From: Bog-756 sp963713625
GTDB lineage: Bacteria > Actinomycetota > Acidimicrobiia > Acidimicrobiales > RAAP-2
DNA: 64,000 nt
Assembly (NCBI GenBank): GCA_963713625.1
Contig: CAVQMN010000008.1
Location: forward strand, 248,001-312,000
Direction of reading: 5' to 3'
The notes under the pieces were generated by a model. It ran no database searches. It was not told where the DNA came from and was given only the letters and a program-made list of their open reading frames with translations. Made by a program: the position numbers and the translations under genes. Each line of letters opens with the position of its first letter. Position 1 is the stretch's first letter. Shown here piece by piece: positions 61,300-64,000 of this stretch.

Positions 61300-62546
61300 T
61301 CATCCTTCCCGAACGTAGGCGGGGCCGCCCGCTTGGAGGGCCAGCCGGTGGGTCCTGACCGGGGGCCGACGCCCCCTGGCCACGACCCCGTCGAGGAACC
61401 CGAGGTACCGGTCGATGATCGAGGGCCAGCGGAAGTAGCGGGCCGTATAGCGACCTCCGGCCGCGCCCAGCGTCGACCGCAGCTCCGGGTCGGCGGTCAG
61501 ATGCTCGACGGCGACCTCGAAGGAGCGGTACGAGTCGAACCAGAGCCCGCCCCCCGAGCGCCGGCAGTGTTCCATGGTGGCCGCGCAGGCCGCGTTGACC
61601 ACCACGGGGACCCCGACGGTCCACGCCTCGAGGAGCACCAGCGAGAACGACTCGTAGGCCGACGGCATGACCATGGCCTCGGCCCCGGCCAGGATGTCCC
61701 ACTTGTCGGCCTCGGACACCGTGCCGGTCACCACGATGTCCGGATGCTCGGGGGCCTTGTCGGAGACGGGACCGACGAAGGCCATGGCCAGGTCGCCCGG
61801 GTGGCGTTCCTTGTACCGCCCGAAGTACTCGGCCAGCATCCCGCAGCCCTTGTGCTCGTCGACCCGGCCGAGGTAGCAGAGGTAGGGCCGGTCCCCGAGG
61901 CCGAGGAGATCGCCTCCCCGCCGGCCGGCGCCGGCCGGGTCGTTGACCCCGAGCCCGAGGACGATCTGGGGCGCGCCCCGATGGCGAAGACGTGCTCCAT
62001 CAGATCCCGCTCCGCCTGGGTGTGGTAGACGAAGCCGTCGATGTCCCGGAAGCTCTGGCGGAACGCGGAGAGATAGATGGCCGGCTCGTCGTGGGCCGCC
62101 GGATGGAGGACCGTCGGCACCGGTGACGCCGAGATGGCGTCCACCGTGGTGGCGAAGAGGTAGGGGTAACAGGCCACCACGTCGGCGTCGGTGTCGGCCA
62201 CCGCGTCGACCAGGTCCGGGCACATCGGGCCGTTGAGCGCCACCCACCGTCGTGACTCGGCCAGCGATGCCGTGGTCGGCGACACCCTGAGTTTTGCATC
62301 GAGCTTGAAGTAGTCGAGCAGCCGCCGGCTGGCCGTCGGGAAGCGGTGGACGGTGACCCCGTTGAGCAGCGAGGTCCCGCGGGGTTCCGTGTTCTCCCAT
62401 GTCAGATGATCGAGGGCGCAGCTGGTCAGCACCTCCACCTCGACGCCGGGCCGGACGGCGAGCCGTTCGGCCAGCATCCGGGCTGCGCTCTCGGCGCCAC
62501 CGATGACCTCGATGCCGTACCGGGGCGTGACGAAGGCGAGCTTCAC
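61300..62546 (-). CDS. Glycosyltransferase family 4-like protein (family A, copy 2; apparent frameshift)
   Basis: The N-terminal half (LAFVTPRYGIEVIGGAESAA, VLHPAAHDEPAIYLSAF) and C-terminal half (YLCYLGRVDEHKGCGMLAEY, SAYESFSLVLLEAWTVGVPV, EHCRRSGGGLWFDSY, RYFRWPSIIDRY) are in different frames. The break is at 61976-61979, where one missing G in a G run of the coding strand would restore AIGGAPQIVLGLGVNDP. It is a close paralogue of the gene at 53814. The GTG start overlaps the stop of the following family B gene as GTGA. Confidence 0.82.
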
Positions 62547-63661
62547 GCCCCGGCCCCCCGGCGCGCGCCCACCCCTGGCCTCTGGCCCCCGGCCACACCG
62601 GCGAGCACCTCGACGAACCGCCGACGGGTCACGTCCAGCGAGAAACGCTGCAGGCGCCGGTGCCCCTCCGCCACCAGGTACGTGGCCAGGTCGGGGTCGC
62701 GCCCGATGCGGTCGACGGCCGCGGCCACCGCGCTCGGGCGCTTCGAGTCGAGCAGGATGCCGGCGGGGCCCAGGGTCTCGGGCACCGCCCCCGCCCCGAA
62801 GGCGACGATGGGGAGCCCCGAGCGCATGGCCTCGAGCAGCGGGATGCAGAATCCCTCGTGCTCGGACAGGCAGACGAACACGTCGGCGTCGGCGTACCAG
62901 GCCGCCAGCTGGGCATCGGAGAGGTGCGCACCGTGTCGGACGGCGTGGGCCAGACCGAGCTCCTCGGCCAGCGAGAAGACCGCCTCCGCATACGACTCGG
63001 TCACCGCCGGGCCCACCAGGTGGAGGCGGGCGTCGGGGTCGTACCAGCGGCGGTAGAACCACAGGGCCTCGACGAGATGGTGCTGGGTCTTGTTGGGAGA
63101 GAGCCGGCCCACGAACAGGAGCACGGCCCCCGGTCCGTGCTCGGCCGCCAGCCGTGCCGCCTCGACCCCGTCGACCGGTGGCCGGTTGTCGCCCATCTCG
63201 ACCAGGATGGGGACGACCTCGGTGGCCCGGCAGCCGAGGGACCGGAGCCCCTCGGCGTTGAACGACGAGTCGGCGATCCCGAGGGTGGCCAGCGGCGCCA
63301 GCGCTGCCGCCTGGGTGAGGGCCAGAGCCACCTTCTCGGCCGTGTGGTCCTCCCAGCCCTCGTAGAAGGAAGGGGGCGTGATGTTGTGGTAGTCGAGCAC
63401 GAGCGTCTCGGGTCTGGTGGCCAGAAAGTCGGCCACCGGCGAGGCCGTGCTCAGCTGGTACAGCAAGATGTCGCCCGGCTTGGCCCGTTCCGGGTAGCGC
63501 TCGAAATACGTGGCCTGGTCCTTGAGCTCGTCGTGGGCCGCTTCGACGTAGATGTCGGACTCCCAGCCCTCCCGACGCAGCGTGTCGCGTAGTTCCAGGG
63601 TGTGGTCGCCGGTGGCATCCCTCGGAAGTAGCGCGGGGACGAACTGGTGGACGGCGGTCAC
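62543..63661 (-). CDS. Glycosyltransferase family 4-like protein (family B, copy 3)
   Basis: 372 residues, intact. It shares VHQFVPALLPRDATGDHTLE, LDYHNITPPSFYEGW, LLFVGRLSPNKTQHHLVEAL, DPDARLHLVGPAV and DVFVCLSEHEGFCIPLLEAM with the genes at 55086 and 59162. It is a GT-B retaining transferase by family. The GTG start overlaps the stop of the methyltransferase-like gene at the right edge. The Ala/Gly-rich C-terminal end is not conserved among the copies. Confidence 0.88.
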   Translation of the reverse strand: MTAVHQFVPALLPRDATGDHTLELRDTLRREGWESDIYVEAAHDELKDQATYFERYPERAKPGDILLYQLSTASPVADFLATRPETLVLDYHNITPPSFYEGWEDHTAEKVALALTQAAALAPLATLGIADSSFNAEGLRSLGCRATEVVPILVEMGDNRPPVDGVEAARLAAEHGPGAVLLFVGRLSPNKTQHHLVEALWFYRRWYDPDARLHLVGPAVTESYAEAVFSLAEELGLAHAVRHGAHLSDAQLAAWYADADVFVCLSEHEGFCIPLLEAMRSGLPIVAFGAGAVPETLGPAGILLDSKRPSAVAAAVDRIGRDPDLATYLVAEGHRRLQRFSLDVTRRRFVEVLAGVAGGQRPGVGARRGAGA

Positions 63662-64000
63662 CGCTCCCGGACAGCGACCAGGAGGTACTCGCCCGACCCG
63701 AGGAGCAGCGCGTTGACCGCGTCGATGGCCGCATTGATGGGCCCGGCATCGGGGTTCGACGATCCCACCCGGTCGAGCCGGCGCTCGTCACCGCCGCGGG
63801 TCACCGCCGCGGCTCCGAAGCCGAGTTGGGCCAGGAGATGGCCCCACGTCTCGGCGTGGAGCGGCCGCCCGGGGGCCAGGTCGCTGATCAGGTGCGAGGT
63901 CCCTGCCATCCACGACTCCGGGGTGGACGAGTGGATCACCAGCACCCCGTCGACCGCCAGGCGGGATGCGGCCAGATGCACCAACCGGTCCCGCTGGTTG
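63658..64000 (-). CDS. Methyltransferase-like protein, C-terminal part (runs off the right edge)
   Basis: Only about 113 residues are in the window. HLAASRLAVDGVLVIHSS looks like the late beta-strand region of a class I methyltransferase, and SDLAPGRPLHAETWGHLLAQLGF matches the DLAPGRPLHPETWTFLF motif of the gene at 60254. The end (GSGEYLLVAVRER) overlaps the start of the next glycosyltransferase gene. The start and SAM loop lie outside the window. Confidence 0.55.
   Translation of the reverse strand, partial: NQRDRLVHLAASRLAVDGVLVIHSSTPESWMAGTSHLISDLAPGRPLHAETWGHLLAQLGFGAAAVTRGGDERRLDRVGSSNPDAGPINAAIDAVNALLLGSGEYLLVAVRER

Noticed and set aside
59162..62546. Phase-variable homopolymer switches in the glycan genes.
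   Set aside because: The G or C runs at the break points are only two to five bases long, much shorter than known phase-variable tracts.
1..64000. tRNA, rRNA, transposase, integrase or att site.
   Set aside because: No cloverleaf with a CCA-type end, no rRNA stretch, no recombinase motif and no terminal inverted repeats with target duplications were recognised on either strand.

Overview
The window is about 64 kb of very GC-rich (around 70%) bacterial chromosome, with almost every gene on the minus strand. Gene content and order point to the Actinomycetota. The block rpsO-pnp-M16 peptidase-dapB-dapA-RNase J-ftsK-miaB-miaA-dapF-hflX-lexA/LysM/nrdR matches the order known from Mycobacterium (Rv2785c down to Rv2718c). 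MurE carries the DNPR motif of meso-diaminopimelate enzymes. A DUF3040 protein and CGAAC-N4-GTTCG LexA operators are also present. The secreted proteins with 42-residue GYW.VASDGG repeats make me favour the class Acidimicrobiia; this class-level call is inference. No tRNA, rRNA, CRISPR array, insertion sequence or phage gene was found.

1-9.8 kb: a division and cell wall (dcw) cluster read right to left: mraZ, rsmH, ftsL-like, ftsI, murE, mraY, ftsW, murG, murC (cut by the left edge). A promoter with MraZ-box repeats precedes mraZ. murF and murD are absent from their usual slots; the murD slot holds only a repeat-containing 84-codon frame. 9.8-17.5 kb: spacer repeats, a lipoate ligase-like protein, an HNH protein, a small conserved-looking protein, a ROK sugar kinase, DUF3040, DNA polymerase IV, a PIG-L deacetylase, nrdR, and a LysM membrane protein divergent from lexA across four LexA operators.

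17.5-42 kb: a long minus-strand housekeeping region holding the succinylase route to meso-DAP (dapA, B, C, D, E, F), tRNA modification (miaA, miaB), queF, thrB, a D-Ala-D-Ala carboxypeptidase, ftsK, RNase J, PNPase and rpsO. Inserted between dapA and dapB are a diiron ferritin-like protein and two TetR regulators. dapE shows a single-base frameshift.

42-64 kb: accessory and envelope genes. These are a 1-Cys peroxiredoxin divergent from an enoyl-CoA hydratase and a HAD phosphatase, a large membrane protein with a kinase-like middle and an MprF-type flippase end, two secreted proteins each ending in six 42-residue repeats, a GT-C-like membrane glycosyltransferase, and a polysaccharide locus. 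The locus holds a Wzm/Wzt ABC exporter, five GT4-like glycosyltransferases in two alternating families, two methyltransferase-like proteins and a ClpP. Three of its genes carry single-base frameshifts in G/C-only tracts, so part of this region may contain consensus errors.

Most neighbours are translationally coupled: I count fifteen 4-base start/stop overlaps (ten GTGA, five ATGA). Several genes have a TANNNT -10 element 5-8 bases before the start codon, which suggests leaderless transcripts. The DAP genes supply MurE, while FtsI, FtsW, MraY, MurG and the carboxypeptidase build and trim the septal wall. The right-hand part exports a surface polysaccharide.
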